From Nonomuraea muscovyensis (GTDB lineage: Bacteria; Actinomycetota; Actinomycetes; Streptosporangiales; Streptosporangiaceae), in contig NZ_JACHJB010000002.1 of assembly GCF_014207745.1 (NCBI RefSeq), positions 744,001 to 808,000 on the forward strand: a stretch of DNA of 64,000 nt, in the 5' to 3' direction. The notes beneath the pieces are model-generated. The model saw nothing but the letters and a program-made list of their open reading frames with translations, did no database searches and had not been told where the DNA came from. Position 1 is the first letter of the stretch. The number at the start of each line of letters is the position of its first letter. Made by a program: the position numbers and the translations under genes. Of the stretch, positions 17,039 through 24,860 are shown in pieces.

Positions 17039-17691
17039 CGATCCGGGTGCTGGTCGCCGACGATCAGGACGCGGCGCGGGAGGCGCTGCAGCTCATCCTC
17101 GACGGCGAACCCGACATCGACGTGATCGCGACGGCCGCCGACGGCGCCGAAGCGGTGCACCAGGCGCTGTGGCGACGGCCGGACGTGGTGGTGATGGACC
17201 TGCGGATGCCGGGCATGGACGGCATAGCCGCCATCGACCGCCTCACCGGCGCCGAATCCGCCCCCCGCGTGCTCGCCCTCACCACGTTCGACCTCGACGA
17301 GTACCTGTTCGGCGCGCTGCGCGCAGGAGCGGCCGGCTTCCTGCTCAAGGACAGCGACCCCGACGTGCTCATCGCGGCGGTCCATGAGCTGCACCAGGGC
17401 AGGGGGTTGATCGACCCGCAGGTCACCGGCCGCCTGATCAGCCGCTTCGCCGAACTGTCCCCGCGCCCCGCCACCCCCGAACTCGACTTACTGACCCCGC
17501 GCGAACACCACGTGCTACGCCTCCTGGCCCGAGGACTGAGCAATGGCGAGATCGCCGCCGCGTGCACCATCGAGGAAGGCACGGTCAAAACCCACGTCAA
17601 CCGGATTCTCACCAAACTCGGCCTCCGGACCCGCGTGCACGCAGCGATCTACGCATACGAACACGGCATCGTCACCCGCGATACACCTTGA
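17035..17691 (+). CDS. NarL/LuxR-family response regulator
   Basis: A 218-residue regulator with a receiver domain (acidic pocket D9/D10, phosphoacceptor D55 in VVVMDLRMPGMDG, conserved K in FLLKDS) and a C-terminal LuxR HTH (LTPREHHVLRLLARGLSNGEIAAACTIEEGTVKTHVNRILTKLGLRTR; given here as a family signature). Tandem GTG codons at 17032 and 17035 are possible starts; the second makes the usual 4-bp overlap with the kinase. It is the partner of that kinase and a likely regulator of the upstream peptidase. Confidence 0.9.
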   Translation: MTIRVLVADDQDAAREALQLILDGEPDIDVIATAADGAEAVHQALWRRPDVVVMDLRMPGMDGIAAIDRLTGAESAPRVLALTTFDLDEYLFGALRAGAAGFLLKDSDPDVLIAAVHELHQGRGLIDPQVTGRLISRFAELSPRPATPELDLLTPREHHVLRLLARGLSNGEIAAACTIEEGTVKTHVNRILTKLGLRTRVHAAIYAYEHGIVTRDTP

Positions 17692-17761
17692 CCGTCCGCC
17701 GGTCTCGGGCCCCTGTCCCGTGAGACGAACATCGACGATGAGGGCATGCCTCATCGCTATG

Positions 17762-17867
17762 TATGACACAGACTCAAATTATCTGTCACACTGACAGCCG
17801 GCAGGTCGCGTCAGCCCAGCTCGGCATCCAACGCCGCGACCGCGACTCGGCAACATTATGTGTCACA
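17762..17867. repeat. TnA recombinase-binding repeats (IRS-like), upstream of tnpI
   Basis: A 15-bp motif occurs directly repeated at 17776-17790 (AAATTATCTGTCACA) and 17853-17867 (ACATTATGTGTCACA), 13 of 15 identical; a related inverted copy, TATGACACAGA, begins at 17762. They sit just upstream of the tyrosine recombinase gene, where Tn4430-type transposons keep the internal recombination site. A promoter function is equally possible. Confidence 0.5.
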
Positions 17868-17890
17868 TCGCCTCGGAGGAGGACGGCCCC

Positions 17891-18849
17891 ATGTCCGTCG
17901 TGGCCTTCCCCGGCCAGCCGAGCCAGCCCGACCCGGCCACCGGCTCGACGACCGCGGCCGCCGTCGAGCGCTTTCTCGACTCCATCACCGCGGCCACCAC
18001 CCGCGCCGGCTACGCCCAGACCCTCACCCGGCTGACCGCCGTGGTCGGCCCGCAGCATCTCGTCGCCGCGCTGGCCCCCGAGCACTACGCCGCGGTCATG
18101 AACCGCTGGCACACCGCAGCCGCCGCGACCTGGAACCGGCACCTGTCCGCCTTGTGCTCCTTCACCGCCTGGGCCCAGCGCCAGGAGCTCCTGGCCGCTA
18201 ATCCCGCCCGTCGGCTGGAGCGCCGCAAGAGCGCCCGCCGCGGCGACCGCGCCATCCCGCGCACCCGGCTGGACGCGCTCTTCACCGACCCCACGCACGC
18301 TCTGCGCGAGCGGGTCCTGTGGCGGCTCCTGTACGACACGGCCGCCCGCGCCGAGGAAATCCTCACCCTCAACGTCGAGGACCTCGATCTGGAGTTCCGC
18401 CGCGCTCGCGTCGTCTCCAAGGGCGGCGCCATCGAGTACGTGCACTGGGCCACCCCCACCGCCCGGCTGCTGCCCCGCCTGCTGGGTGGCCGCACCACGG
18501 GGCCGGTGTTCCTGGCCGACCGGCGCGCCCCCGCCTCCGGCCGCCGCGCGCCAGCGGCCGACGACATCGACCCGGTCACCAAACGCGGCCGACTGTCCTA
18601 CCCGCGCGCCGAATACCTGTTCAAGACCGCCTCGGCCAAGCTCGACCCGCACCACCAGGGGTGGACCCTGCACCAGCTCCGCCACTCGGCGCTGCAGCAC
18701 CTCGCGCCGGCCGCACCGTGCCCGAACTGCAGGCCAAGAGCCGCCACCAGCACCTGGCCAGCCTCGGCCGCTACGTACGCCTGGGCGAAGAGACCTCCGC
18801 CCGCATCACCGCCGAAGCAGACCCCGCCCGGCGCCGCCGCATTCGCTGA
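17891..18849 (+). pseudogene. tnpI: TnA TnpI-like tyrosine recombinase (frameshifted)
   Basis: The first frame gives the core-binding domain and the start of the catalytic domain, with the Arg box TAARAEEIL, the Lys region VSKGGAIEYVHW and HQLRHSALQHLA. At about 18705 homology shifts by one base into the frame GRTVPELQAKSRHQHLASLGRYVRLGEE, carrying the second catalytic His and the Tyr nucleophile. As read, the protein loses its nucleophile. It is likely the resolution enzyme of TnA acting on the repeats upstream. ATG at 17891 follows GGAGGAGG. Confidence 0.78.
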
Positions 18850-18881
18850 ACTCAAGCCCCCATCACGATGACCTCATAAGG

Positions 18882-19190
18882 TCACCCGGTCGGCCACGCC
18901 AGCAGCGTCTGATCATCATCGGGATCACGCTGGAGTCGGTAGCCGGCCTTGCGCAGCGCCTCCTCGTAACGGGCCAGCTCCCGCACCGCGATGTCAGCGT
19001 CGTCGGCGCAGGCGATGGCGAACGGCGCGCCGTCCTGCCCACCCTCGACGACGAACCCGCCGTGGCGCTCGCTGAACTCCCGACTGCCCGCCTTGCGCAG
19101 CACCGTGCGGATGACCTCCGCGTCCCGATCCCGCACCGTCCACAACGGCCGTCCGCCCGCGCCGCAGCCGAATTGAGGGTCGTCGTCGCT
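18882..19190 (-). CDS. Small hypothetical protein in the TnA right end
   Basis: A 102-residue acidic, soluble protein starting MSDDDPQFGCGAGG with no signal peptide or transmembrane segment and no motif I can assign. It reads as a mixed alpha/beta protein (FSERHGGFVVEGG, ELARYEEALRKAGYRLQ). A -10-like TACGGT lies 7 nt before ATG 19190, compatible with a leaderless transcript. It points inward from the right end of TnA, convergent with the recombinase. Its coding quality is good, so it is probably real, but the role is unknown. Confidence 0.6.
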   Translation of the reverse strand, partial: SDDDPQFGCGAGGRPLWTVRDRDAEVIRTVLRKAGSREFSERHGGFVVEGGQDGAPFAIACADDADIAVRELARYEEALRKAGYRLQRDPDDDQTLLAWPTG

Positions 19191-19244
19191 CATGGTCCAC
19201 ACCGTAAGCGAATCGAGACTTTAGTCATAAGGGCCCAGGATAAT

Positions 19245-19296
19245 CGCAGGTCAGAGGCAACTTCGTTGGATATTTCTCCATTACTACCGGGACCCC
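19245..19296 (-). repeat. TnA right terminal inverted repeat
   Basis: The inverted partner of 11527-11578, with three substitutions over 52 bp. The outer end abuts the proC-like pseudogene. Confidence 0.88.
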
Positions 19297-19780
19297 ACCG
19301 GGTGCGACCCGCCCAGGTGCTCGAAGAGCGAGTCCACCACCGGGTGCGACGGGCCCGTCACCGTGACGGAGCGGCGTTCGCGCACGGCGGGCAGGGGATG
19401 GCCCGTACCAGCGGGGCGTGGTGGCCGGCGTCTGGCGCAGGTCGTCGATGCCGACGCCGGCCATCACGTTGACCACCAGCTTGTCGCCCTCCCCCTCAAG
19501 CCGGCGAGCGCCTCGTGCCGGTCCTGGCGGCGTACGGCGATGATCACCACCTCGGAACGGTCCACCACCTCCTGGTTGTCGGCGCACACCTGTACACCCT
19601 CGTAGCGCACGGACAGCTCAGCGGCCGTGCGCGCCCCCCGAGGGGAGAGGAACACCTCTGGCGACGTGTCGCGGCACCCTCGCCCCGCCCCGAAGCCCGC
19701 CCCGAAGCCCGCCGCGCGTCTCGGAGCGGGGCCGTGGCTCCGGCCGGTGTCGCCGGAGGTGTCCCTGGTGAGCAGCCCGG
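19297..19780 (-). pseudogene. Remnant of a pyrroline-5-carboxylate reductase (ProC) family gene
   Basis: Pieces in different minus-strand frames follow ProC order: FLSPRGARTAAELSVRYEGVQV, DNQEVVDRSEVVIIAVRRQD, then DKLVVNVMAGVGIDDLRQT, then VTVTGPSHPVVDSLFEHLGG. At least two frameshifts separate them, the N-terminal dinucleotide-binding Gly motif is not recognisable, and the sequence ends at the TnA right repeat. The missing 3' part is not found at the left side of TnA, so it was probably lost with a deletion next to the transposon. Confidence 0.6.
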
Positions 19781-20761
19781 TCAGCCCGATGCTTGCGCCG
19801 AGGCGGCGAGGGAGCCTCGGAGGAAGTCGAGGATCTCCGCCCGCGCGGCCTCGGCCTGCTGTGCCACGCCCGGCATGCTGAGGAACGCGTGCCCCGCTCC
19901 GGGGTATTCGGTGAGCCGCGCGGGTGTCCCGGCCGCTCGCAGCCGTTCGGCGTAACGGCGGCCGTGGTCGGCCACCGGGTCGTGGGTCGGCACCACCACG
20001 AGCGCCGGGGCCAGCCCGTTCAGGTTGTCGGCATACAGCGGCGAGAGCGCGCGAGGGTCGGTTCCCGGTGGAACGGCGAGCCGCTGGAACAGTTGCAACA
20101 CCGGCACGGCGAGGGTCGGGCTGTGGGCGTGCTGGGTGACCGAGGCGTGCTCAAGCATCGTCCCGGTCACATCGACAGCGGGGTTGACCAGCACCTGCGC
20201 CCGCAGGCGCAGGCTGACGTCCCTGGCCCGGATCGCTGCCAGGGCGTTGATCAACGCGCCGCAGCTCTCGCCGAAGACGGCGGTCCGCGTCGGGTCGATG
20301 CCCCACTGCGCGGCGTGCCGCACCACGTGCTGGAGCACGTCCCAGCCGTCGTCGACGGCCGCCGACAGCGGGGTTCGCGCATCGAGGAGGCGGTGCTCGA
20401 CCGAGACGACGACCGCGGGCAGCTGGGCGGCGAGGTGGCTGTTGACCCAGTCGCTCTGCACCGCCGTGCCCACGAAGCCGCCTCCGTGCACGTGGAGCAC
20501 GAGCGGCAGGCCGGCCCGGTCGGCGCCCCTTCCGTCGCGCCCGGGACAGGGCCGGTACACCCGGACCGGGAGCTCGCGGCCGGGCAGCGCCACCTCCTGC
20601 CAACCGATCGCGGCGCCGGGATCCGGATCCCCGGTGACCGCCCGCACCGCGCTGGACGCCCGAAAGCGGTTCTCCGCCTCGCGATAGGCGACCAGTTCCT
20701 CGGCCGTCATCGCCAGCCAGTCCGGCTCCGGCGGCCGCTTCGCGGCAGTGACCTCACTCAT
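19781..20761 (-). CDS. Alpha/beta hydrolase, hormone-sensitive-lipase (fold-3) type
   Basis: A 326-residue carboxylesterase of the HSL branch: HVHGGGF (HGGG oxyanion motif), nucleophile elbow GESCGA, acid in THDPVAD and catalytic His in GAGHAF. The motif GESCG, rather than GDSAG, is a small deviation. ATG 20761 has GAGGAGAAGG at good spacing. It is divergent from a TetR gene, and the shared intergenic region carries two dyads, so it is probably repressed by that TetR and induced by an ester-type substrate or inhibitor. Confidence 0.85.
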   Translation of the reverse strand: MSEVTAAKRPPEPDWLAMTAEELVAYREAENRFRASSAVRAVTGDPDPGAAIGWQEVALPGRELPVRVYRPCPGRDGRGADRAGLPLVLHVHGGGFVGTAVQSDWVNSHLAAQLPAVVVSVEHRLLDARTPLSAAVDDGWDVLQHVVRHAAQWGIDPTRTAVFGESCGALINALAAIRARDVSLRLRAQVLVNPAVDVTGTMLEHASVTQHAHSPTLAVPVLQLFQRLAVPPGTDPRALSPLYADNLNGLAPALVVVPTHDPVADHGRRYAERLRAAGTPARLTEYPGAGHAFLSMPGVAQQAEAARAEILDFLRGSLAASAQASG

Positions 20762-20787
20762 GCCTTCTCCTCGGTTCAAACCCGTTT

Positions 20788-20832
20788 CGCTACCAGAGGT
20801 TTCGATACCTACAGTAGCGCAACCGGGTATCG
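20788..20832. promoter_or_regulatory. Interleaved dyads in the hydrolase/TetR intergenic region
   Basis: Two inverted repeats are interleaved: CGCTAC (20788-20793) with GTAGCG (20814-20819), and CGATACC (20803-20809) with GGTATCG (20826-20832). The second overlaps the -10-like TATCGT (20828-20833) of the TetR gene, which is followed by 7 nt and the ATG, suggesting leaderless autoregulated expression. Confidence 0.5.
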
Positions 20833-20840
20833 TGTGGGGC

Positions 20841-21449
20841 ATGACATCGACCACATCCGCCAGACCACCCGGCCGCCCGCGCACCGGCGTCAACGCTGCG
20901 GTCTTCGCCGCCACGCTCAGCACGGTCGTCGAGCTCGGCTACGCGCGGGCCACCGTCGAGCGCATCGCCGCCGCGGCCGGCGTCGCCAAGACGACGATCT
21001 ACCGGCGCTGGCCGTCGAAGGGCGCGCTGATCGTGGACTGCCTCCTGGACGCGTTCGGCCCGGTGCCGCTGGAGGGCGCCAATCGAGGCGAGCTCATGTC
21101 CTCGGCCATCCACTGGATCGCTGCGAAGATCGCCGAGCCCGGCGTGGGCGACGCGTTCGCCGGCGTGTTCAGTGACGCCGTCAGCGACCCGGCCCTGCGC
21201 GAGATCCTGTCCACGCGGCTACAGGACCCCTACCGGCTCGCACTCCAGGACGCGCTCGGCGAGCCGGAGAACCGGGTCCTGTTCTTCATCGACGTCGTCG
21301 TCGGAACCCTGCTCCACCGGATGGGCATGACCGGCGAGCCGATGGCCGACGCCGACGTCGCCGCACTGATCGAGATGGTTCTGCCACACTTCGCCGACGA
21401 CGCCGGTGCCGCCCCAGGCCATGCCAGCCCTGCTGACGATCATTCATAG
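20841..21449 (+). CDS. TetR-family repressor
   Basis: A 202-residue regulator with an N-terminal TetR HTH (about 18-62, LGYARATVERIAAAAGVAKTTIYRRWPSKGALI) and a TetR C-terminal ligand domain (FFIDVVVGTLLHRMGMTGEP). ATG 20841 is chosen because it directly precedes the conserved N-terminus (SARPPGRPRTG) and lies 7 nt after a -10-like TATCGT. Divergent from the HSL-type hydrolase, which it most likely controls through the dyads between them. Confidence 0.85.
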   Translation: MTSTTSARPPGRPRTGVNAAVFAATLSTVVELGYARATVERIAAAAGVAKTTIYRRWPSKGALIVDCLLDAFGPVPLEGANRGELMSSAIHWIAAKIAEPGVGDAFAGVFSDAVSDPALREILSTRLQDPYRLALQDALGEPENRVLFFIDVVVGTLLHRMGMTGEPMADADVAALIEMVLPHFADDAGAAPGHASPADDHS

Positions 21450-21627
21450 CGGGGAACGCCAGGCGATGGAGCGACGATCACACCGCCTGCTCGCAGTGGC
21501 CGGCATGGGTCGCCGCCACACCCCGGCTTCGCCGCCGCCGCGAGCGACACGGTGACAAGCAGGGCAGCAACCTGAGCGATCGAGGCACCGGCCGGTTCGG
21601 GCTTGTTGCGGGCTGACCCCCCGCACG

Positions 21628-22170
21628 CTAACCGAGGGCCGCGTCACGGGCCGCGAGCCGGCCCAGGGTGCGCAGCTGACGCCGCATCATCAACAGGTCG
21701 CCCCACCCCAGCAGAGCACGGATCACTCCCACCCGCACCGGTCCGGACTCCACCGGCACCCTCATCTTGACCACCAGCCGCGAGGTCCCCGGCTCCCGGT
21801 CGCGGACCGTGTAACTGACCACGAGCGCGCCGAACAGCCAGGCGAAACGGGGCTCGGCCATCCGCAGCGTCACCTGGCGGCCAGGAGTGAAGTCCACCAG
21901 GTCGAAGATGGTCATGAACGTCTGGCCGAGCTCCAGCCGGTCGAGCCCCGCCGTGCGGGTGCGCGGACTGCGACGGCCACCGTTGTCGAGCAGGTCATAG
22001 CTGTACGGGGCCACCTTGAGCTGGCACAGCCAGGCGAAGACGACGTCCGCGCCGGCCTCGACCGTGACGGCGCGGAACCAGTCTTCCGACGGCCCGCCGA
22101 CGAACCTGTCACAAGGGTAGGGCGCGGCGACCTCAGCCGGGCTCGCACCCCAGTTGCGGGGCAGGGTCAC
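21628..22170 (-). CDS. SRPBCC (polyketide cyclase-like) protein
   Basis: A 180-residue protein with the helix-grip fold pattern of SRPBCC lipid- or ligand-binding proteins: an N-terminal beta strand with W and FRAVTVEAGADVVFAWLCQLKVAPYSYDLLDN, central strands GRQVTLRMAEPRFAWLFGALVVSYTV, and a long C-terminal helix (GWGDLLMMRRQLRTLGRLAARD). It overlaps the TetR gene upstream by 4 bp (GTGA), so they are co-translated and the TetR probably controls both. A real enzymatic activity cannot be assigned. Confidence 0.75.
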   Translation of the reverse strand: MTLPRNWGASPAEVAAPYPCDRFVGGPSEDWFRAVTVEAGADVVFAWLCQLKVAPYSYDLLDNGGRRSPRTRTAGLDRLELGQTFMTIFDLVDFTPGRQVTLRMAEPRFAWLFGALVVSYTVRDREPGTSRLVVKMRVPVESGPVRVGVIRALLGWGDLLMMRRQLRTLGRLAARDAALG

Positions 22171-22742
22171 GACGCCTCCAGCAGGGCCACGGCGCAGTCG
22201 GCGACCGTGCTCTCGGCCGACTCCGGTATCGCGCGGCCGGAAACCAGGTGCCTGCGGACCACGGCGTAGGGCAGGTCGACGGTCGCGATGACGATCCGCT
22301 CCACATCGTCCCGGCCCAACCGCCCCGCCAGAGCGCGCAGGGCGCCGGCGACGCGGCCGTTGGCCCGCTCCAGCCGCTCCTGCGCCTCCGCCGGCCAGTG
22401 CCGCTCGCCGAAATCCGCCGCGCCGTACAGCAGGACACCGCACTCCCGCGGGTGGGCCCGGCTCCAGGCGACGACGTGCCGGGCCGCCGTCGGGGCGGCC
22501 TCGGTGGCGGGCATGGTCTCCAGCGCGGCCAGGAAGCCTTCCTGGAAGCGCTCGACCGTGCGCAGCCAGAGTGCGGCGAGCAGCGCGGAGCGGCCGGGGA
22601 AGCGGTGGTAGACCGAGCCGCTCGGCGCTCCCGCCTCCCTGGCGACCGCCACCGCCGTGACGGCACCGGGTCCGCCCGCGGCGGCCAGTGCGACGGCGAC
22701 GTCGAGCAGGTGGTCGGCGTCGTGGCGAGATGGTCGTCCCAT
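22167..22742 (-). CDS. TetR-family repressor
   Basis: A 191-residue regulator with the HTH near the N-terminus (MGRPSRHDADHLLDVAVALAA, VAREAGAPSGSVYHRFPGRSALLAALW) and a ligand domain (DDVERIVIATVDLPYAVVRRHL). The ATG at 22742 follows a -10-like TATCGT (22750-22755) at 7 nt, and a perfect 9-bp dyad lies just upstream. Co-transcribed with the SRPBCC gene through a 4-bp overlap. Confidence 0.85.
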   Translation of the reverse strand: MGRPSRHDADHLLDVAVALAAAGGPGAVTAVAVAREAGAPSGSVYHRFPGRSALLAALWLRTVERFQEGFLAALETMPATEAAPTAARHVVAWSRAHPRECGVLLYGAADFGERHWPAEAQERLERANGRVAGALRALAGRLGRDDVERIVIATVDLPYAVVRRHLVSGRAIPESAESTVADCAVALLEAS

Positions 22743-22760
22743 GACGGCCACGATACCACT

Positions 22761-22782
22761 TTTTAGAGACATCTCTCTAAAA
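22761..22782. promoter_or_regulatory. TetR operator, 22-bp perfect dyad
   Basis: TTTTAGAGA, 4-nt spacer, TCTCTAAAA, located 6 bp upstream of the -10-like box of the TetR gene. The TTTAGAGANNNNTCTCTAAA form is a common TetR-family site, and it stands out as an AT-rich island in 70% GC DNA. It probably mediates autorepression. Confidence 0.7.
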
Positions 22783-22977
22783 CAGGGATGGGACGATCAC
22801 CGAGCAACACGATGGCTCTTCACCGCCCGAGGCACGCGAGGAGCATGGCCGGCCACCCCACGACTTCCGGTGCTTCATCGGACATCGGGCTCCGGCCCAC
22901 TCCCACATCGGCGGAAAGCAGCAAAGAGAACGGCCCATCCGCCCGGCACGGGCCGGCGGGGTTCCGCCGGCGGTCAG

Positions 22978-23247
22978 TCAGGTGGGCACCGTGCGGGCGG
23001 AGACCTCCGGGACGGTGCGGACGGCGAGGCGGTCGAGGGAGACGCCGAGCACGTCGGACAGGGCCGCGATGGTGAAGAAGGCGGGCGTCGCGATGCGGCC
23101 CGTCTCGATCTTGCGGAGGGTCTCGGCGGACATGCCCGCGGCCGCGGCGACCTCGACGATGCTGCGCCCACCCCGGGCCTCGCGCAGGACCCGGCCGAGC
23201 TGTTCGCCGCGCAGGCGCTCTTCGGGGGTCAGCGGGGGTCGTACCAT
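22978..23247 (-). CDS. Small XRE-family DNA-binding protein
   Basis: An 89-residue protein that is nearly all Cro/C1-type HTH (RGEQLGRVLREARGGRSIVEVAAAAGMSAETLRKIETGRIATPAFFTIAALSDVLGVSLDRL). TAGACT (23254-23259) lies 6 nt before the ATG, indicating a leaderless mRNA. It stands alone between the TetR/SRPBCC pair and the group II intron remnant, so its target is unknown; the AT-rich dyad-like sequence at 23254-23285 is a candidate for self-regulation. Confidence 0.8.
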   Translation of the reverse strand: MVRPPLTPEERLRGEQLGRVLREARGGRSIVEVAAAAGMSAETLRKIETGRIATPAFFTIAALSDVLGVSLDRLAVRTVPEVSARTVPT

Positions 23248-23587
23248 GCGCTCAGTCTATAGACACAATAGAAATACCGGTATAGCTATCGCCATGGGCG
23301 AACTCACGACACCCGGCGAAATCGACGCCACCCGCAGCGGGCCGCATCGTCCTCGGACCGGAGATCCGCGCGATCGAGGGGTAGTCGCCTGCCGGTCGCC
23401 CAGACGGCCGGCGCGCACGCCGCGAATCCGGCCCCGAGGAGACTCGGGAAGGTATACGCGAGGAACCGGTGTCTCACGCCTCTTGAATTCTTGCCGGCTC
23501 CAAACTCGGAGCCGGGGGAAAGCCCGGCTGGGGAAGGGCGGCAGCGTGTCGGTCAAGGACAACGGTGCAATCCACGAAGACACGCCG
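23248..23587. other. Intergenic region, possible 5' part of a group II intron
   Basis: No convincing gene. A short plus-strand peptide frame beginning at 23294 (MGELTTPGEIDATRS) continues plausibly only after a frameshift. The sequence before the reverse-transcriptase remnant has several GC-rich hairpins, as expected for the ribozyme domains of a group II intron, but I cannot define a 5' splice boundary by eye. Confidence 0.3.
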
Positions 23588-23860
23588 GTGAATGCCGGCG
23601 CCGCGAGGTGGCCGGATGCTGATTCGGCCTGTCTTGAGGTACGGAGGATGCAGATCAAGTTGCACCGGTGGGCGGTCGAAGACCCTGATCGCGGTTCGGT
23701 GACCTGTTCACCCTCGTCTATGACCCGGCGTTCCTGATGCACGCGTGGGAACGCGTGTTCTCCAACCAACAGCATTCCAGGTCGAGACCCGGATTGGGGT
23801 AAGACGTTCCTGGGGCAGCTTCACACCTCGCTGAAGCCGGGCGGGTTCGAGCCTGCCGAA
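23588..23860 (+). pseudogene. Fragment of a group II intron reverse transcriptase/maturase
   Basis: The pieces match the N-terminus of bacterial LtrA-like proteins: LEVRRMQIKLHRWAVEDPD, then after a one-base frameshift FGDLFTLVYDPAFLMHAWERVF, then near 23810 TFLGQLHTSLKPGGF, corresponding to FL..LR..LKAG.F in the family. The normally intervening GNKGARTAGVDG segment is deleted, and all catalytic RT motifs (including YADD) are absent. The end runs into the terminator of the ABC operon. Inactive remnant. Confidence 0.65.
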
Positions 23861-23874
23861 GCGCGGCAGGCTCG
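23848..23874 (-). terminator. Hairpin terminator of the P450-ABC operon
   Basis: CGAGCCTGCCG and its exact complement CGGCAGGCTCG with a 5-nt loop, 3 nt beyond the stop of the last gene of the minus-strand operon. No T-run follows. Confidence 0.6.
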
Positions 23875-23877
23875 GCG

Positions 23878-24852
23878 TCAGCCGCGCCACGATCTGCCGC
23901 GGAGCCGTACCACCACAAAGGCGAGCAACCCGAGGGCGGCCAGCGCGAAGACCGCGTTGCCGATGAGATCCACATTGGCGGGCGCTGGGAAACTCGGCGG
24001 CTGAGGGAAGCCGCGCCAGGCGTAGGTGACCAGGCCGGCAGCGCCCAGGGCGAACCTGTGCCTGGGCCCCCAGCCCATGCGCCGGGACCAGCGCAGGATG
24101 AGCAGCGTCATCGTGGCGTAGAGCGCGAGGTAGAAGCCGACCGTGATCCACGCGGGCACGATGGACTGCAGCTTGCCCGCCATGGTGGGGAGCCAGAACG
24201 CCAGCCCGGCCGCGATGGTGATCGCGAAGACGGTCCACGGGCCGGCCGGTGTGGCCGGAAGGAGGGGGCGGCGGAATCGAACGGACAGGAACGCGGCGAT
24301 GATCAGGGCGACGGCCGTGATCAGCGTCCAGGTGACCTGAGCGGCCGACAACGGGTAGCCGGCCGGACCTGCCAGGGCGATCGGCACCGCGCCGCCCAGC
24401 AGGAACAGGACGGCTGACACGGTGAGACCGACCTTGCCGAGCCAGGGCGTGTCCGGACGGCGTGAGCCCGCCTCCACCATCGAGATCGGCACCGCGATGC
24501 TCCACACCCCATGGATGGCCAGAACGAACACGGTCCAGTAGGCGCCGATGCCCAGTGCCGGAATGAACCCATAGTCGAGCAACCGCAACCCGACATAGTC
24601 GGGATCGAACAGCGAACGGGTGAGCAGGCCCTCCTCGATCACGGCATAGGCGAGCCCGAGCAGGATGATCCCCGGCCACCCCAGCCGCCACCGGCGGGCG
24701 ACCTCACGGATCAGCAGCGCGCCACCGCCATAGAGCGGAATCAGCCCGATGATCATCGGTAGGGCGTTGATGGCGATGTTGCCCAGCAGATACTCGCCGA
24801 CCAGCGGCGCGAGAACCAGCAGGCCAAGCGCCGGAAGAATGCGTTTGAACAC
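23878..24852 (-). CDS. Polytopic membrane protein in the P450-ABC operon
   Basis: A 324-residue protein with about eight transmembrane helices. The segment ALLIREVARRWRLGWPGIILLGLAYAVIEEGLLTRSL has a pair of glutamates in a helix (VIEEG), reminiscent of CPBP-type membrane proteases, but the downstream His motifs are not clear. GTG 24852 lies 9 nt after the permease stop with GAGGG upstream, so it is co-transcribed with the transporter. It may be a resistance or transporter accessory protein; the function is not assignable. Confidence 0.65.
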   Translation of the reverse strand: MFKRILPALGLLVLAPLVGEYLLGNIAINALPMIIGLIPLYGGGALLIREVARRWRLGWPGIILLGLAYAVIEEGLLTRSLFDPDYVGLRLLDYGFIPALGIGAYWTVFVLAIHGVWSIAVPISMVEAGSRRPDTPWLGKVGLTVSAVLFLLGGAVPIALAGPAGYPLSAAQVTWTLITAVALIIAAFLSVRFRRPLLPATPAGPWTVFAITIAAGLAFWLPTMAGKLQSIVPAWITVGFYLALYATMTLLILRWSRRMGWGPRHRFALGAAGLVTYAWRGFPQPPSFPAPANVDLIGNAVFALAALGLLAFVVVRLRGRSWRG

Positions 24853-24860
24853 GTCTACCC

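Larger units (their letters stand above)
11527..19296. mobile_element. TnA: decayed Tn3-family transposon with tnpA, tnpI and passengers
   Basis: The boundaries are two inverted copies of a 52-bp sequence starting GGGGTCCCGGTAGTAATG, with three mismatches. Inside are a Tn3-family transposase (frameshifted and C-terminally truncated), a tyrosine recombinase (frameshifted) with recombinase-motif repeats upstream, and a passenger block: secreted peptidase, sensor kinase, response regulator, plus a small hypothetical. The tnpA/tnpI/IRS plan resembles the Tn4430 branch. Flanking pentamers (CTGAT left, ACCGG right) do not match, and a proC-like pseudogene touches only the right end, so a flank has been deleted or rearranged. 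It cannot move by itself. Confidence 0.85.

Noticed and set aside
11522..19301. A 5-bp target duplication around TnA
   Set aside because: All registers within two bases of the repeat ends were tried and none gave matching pentamers.
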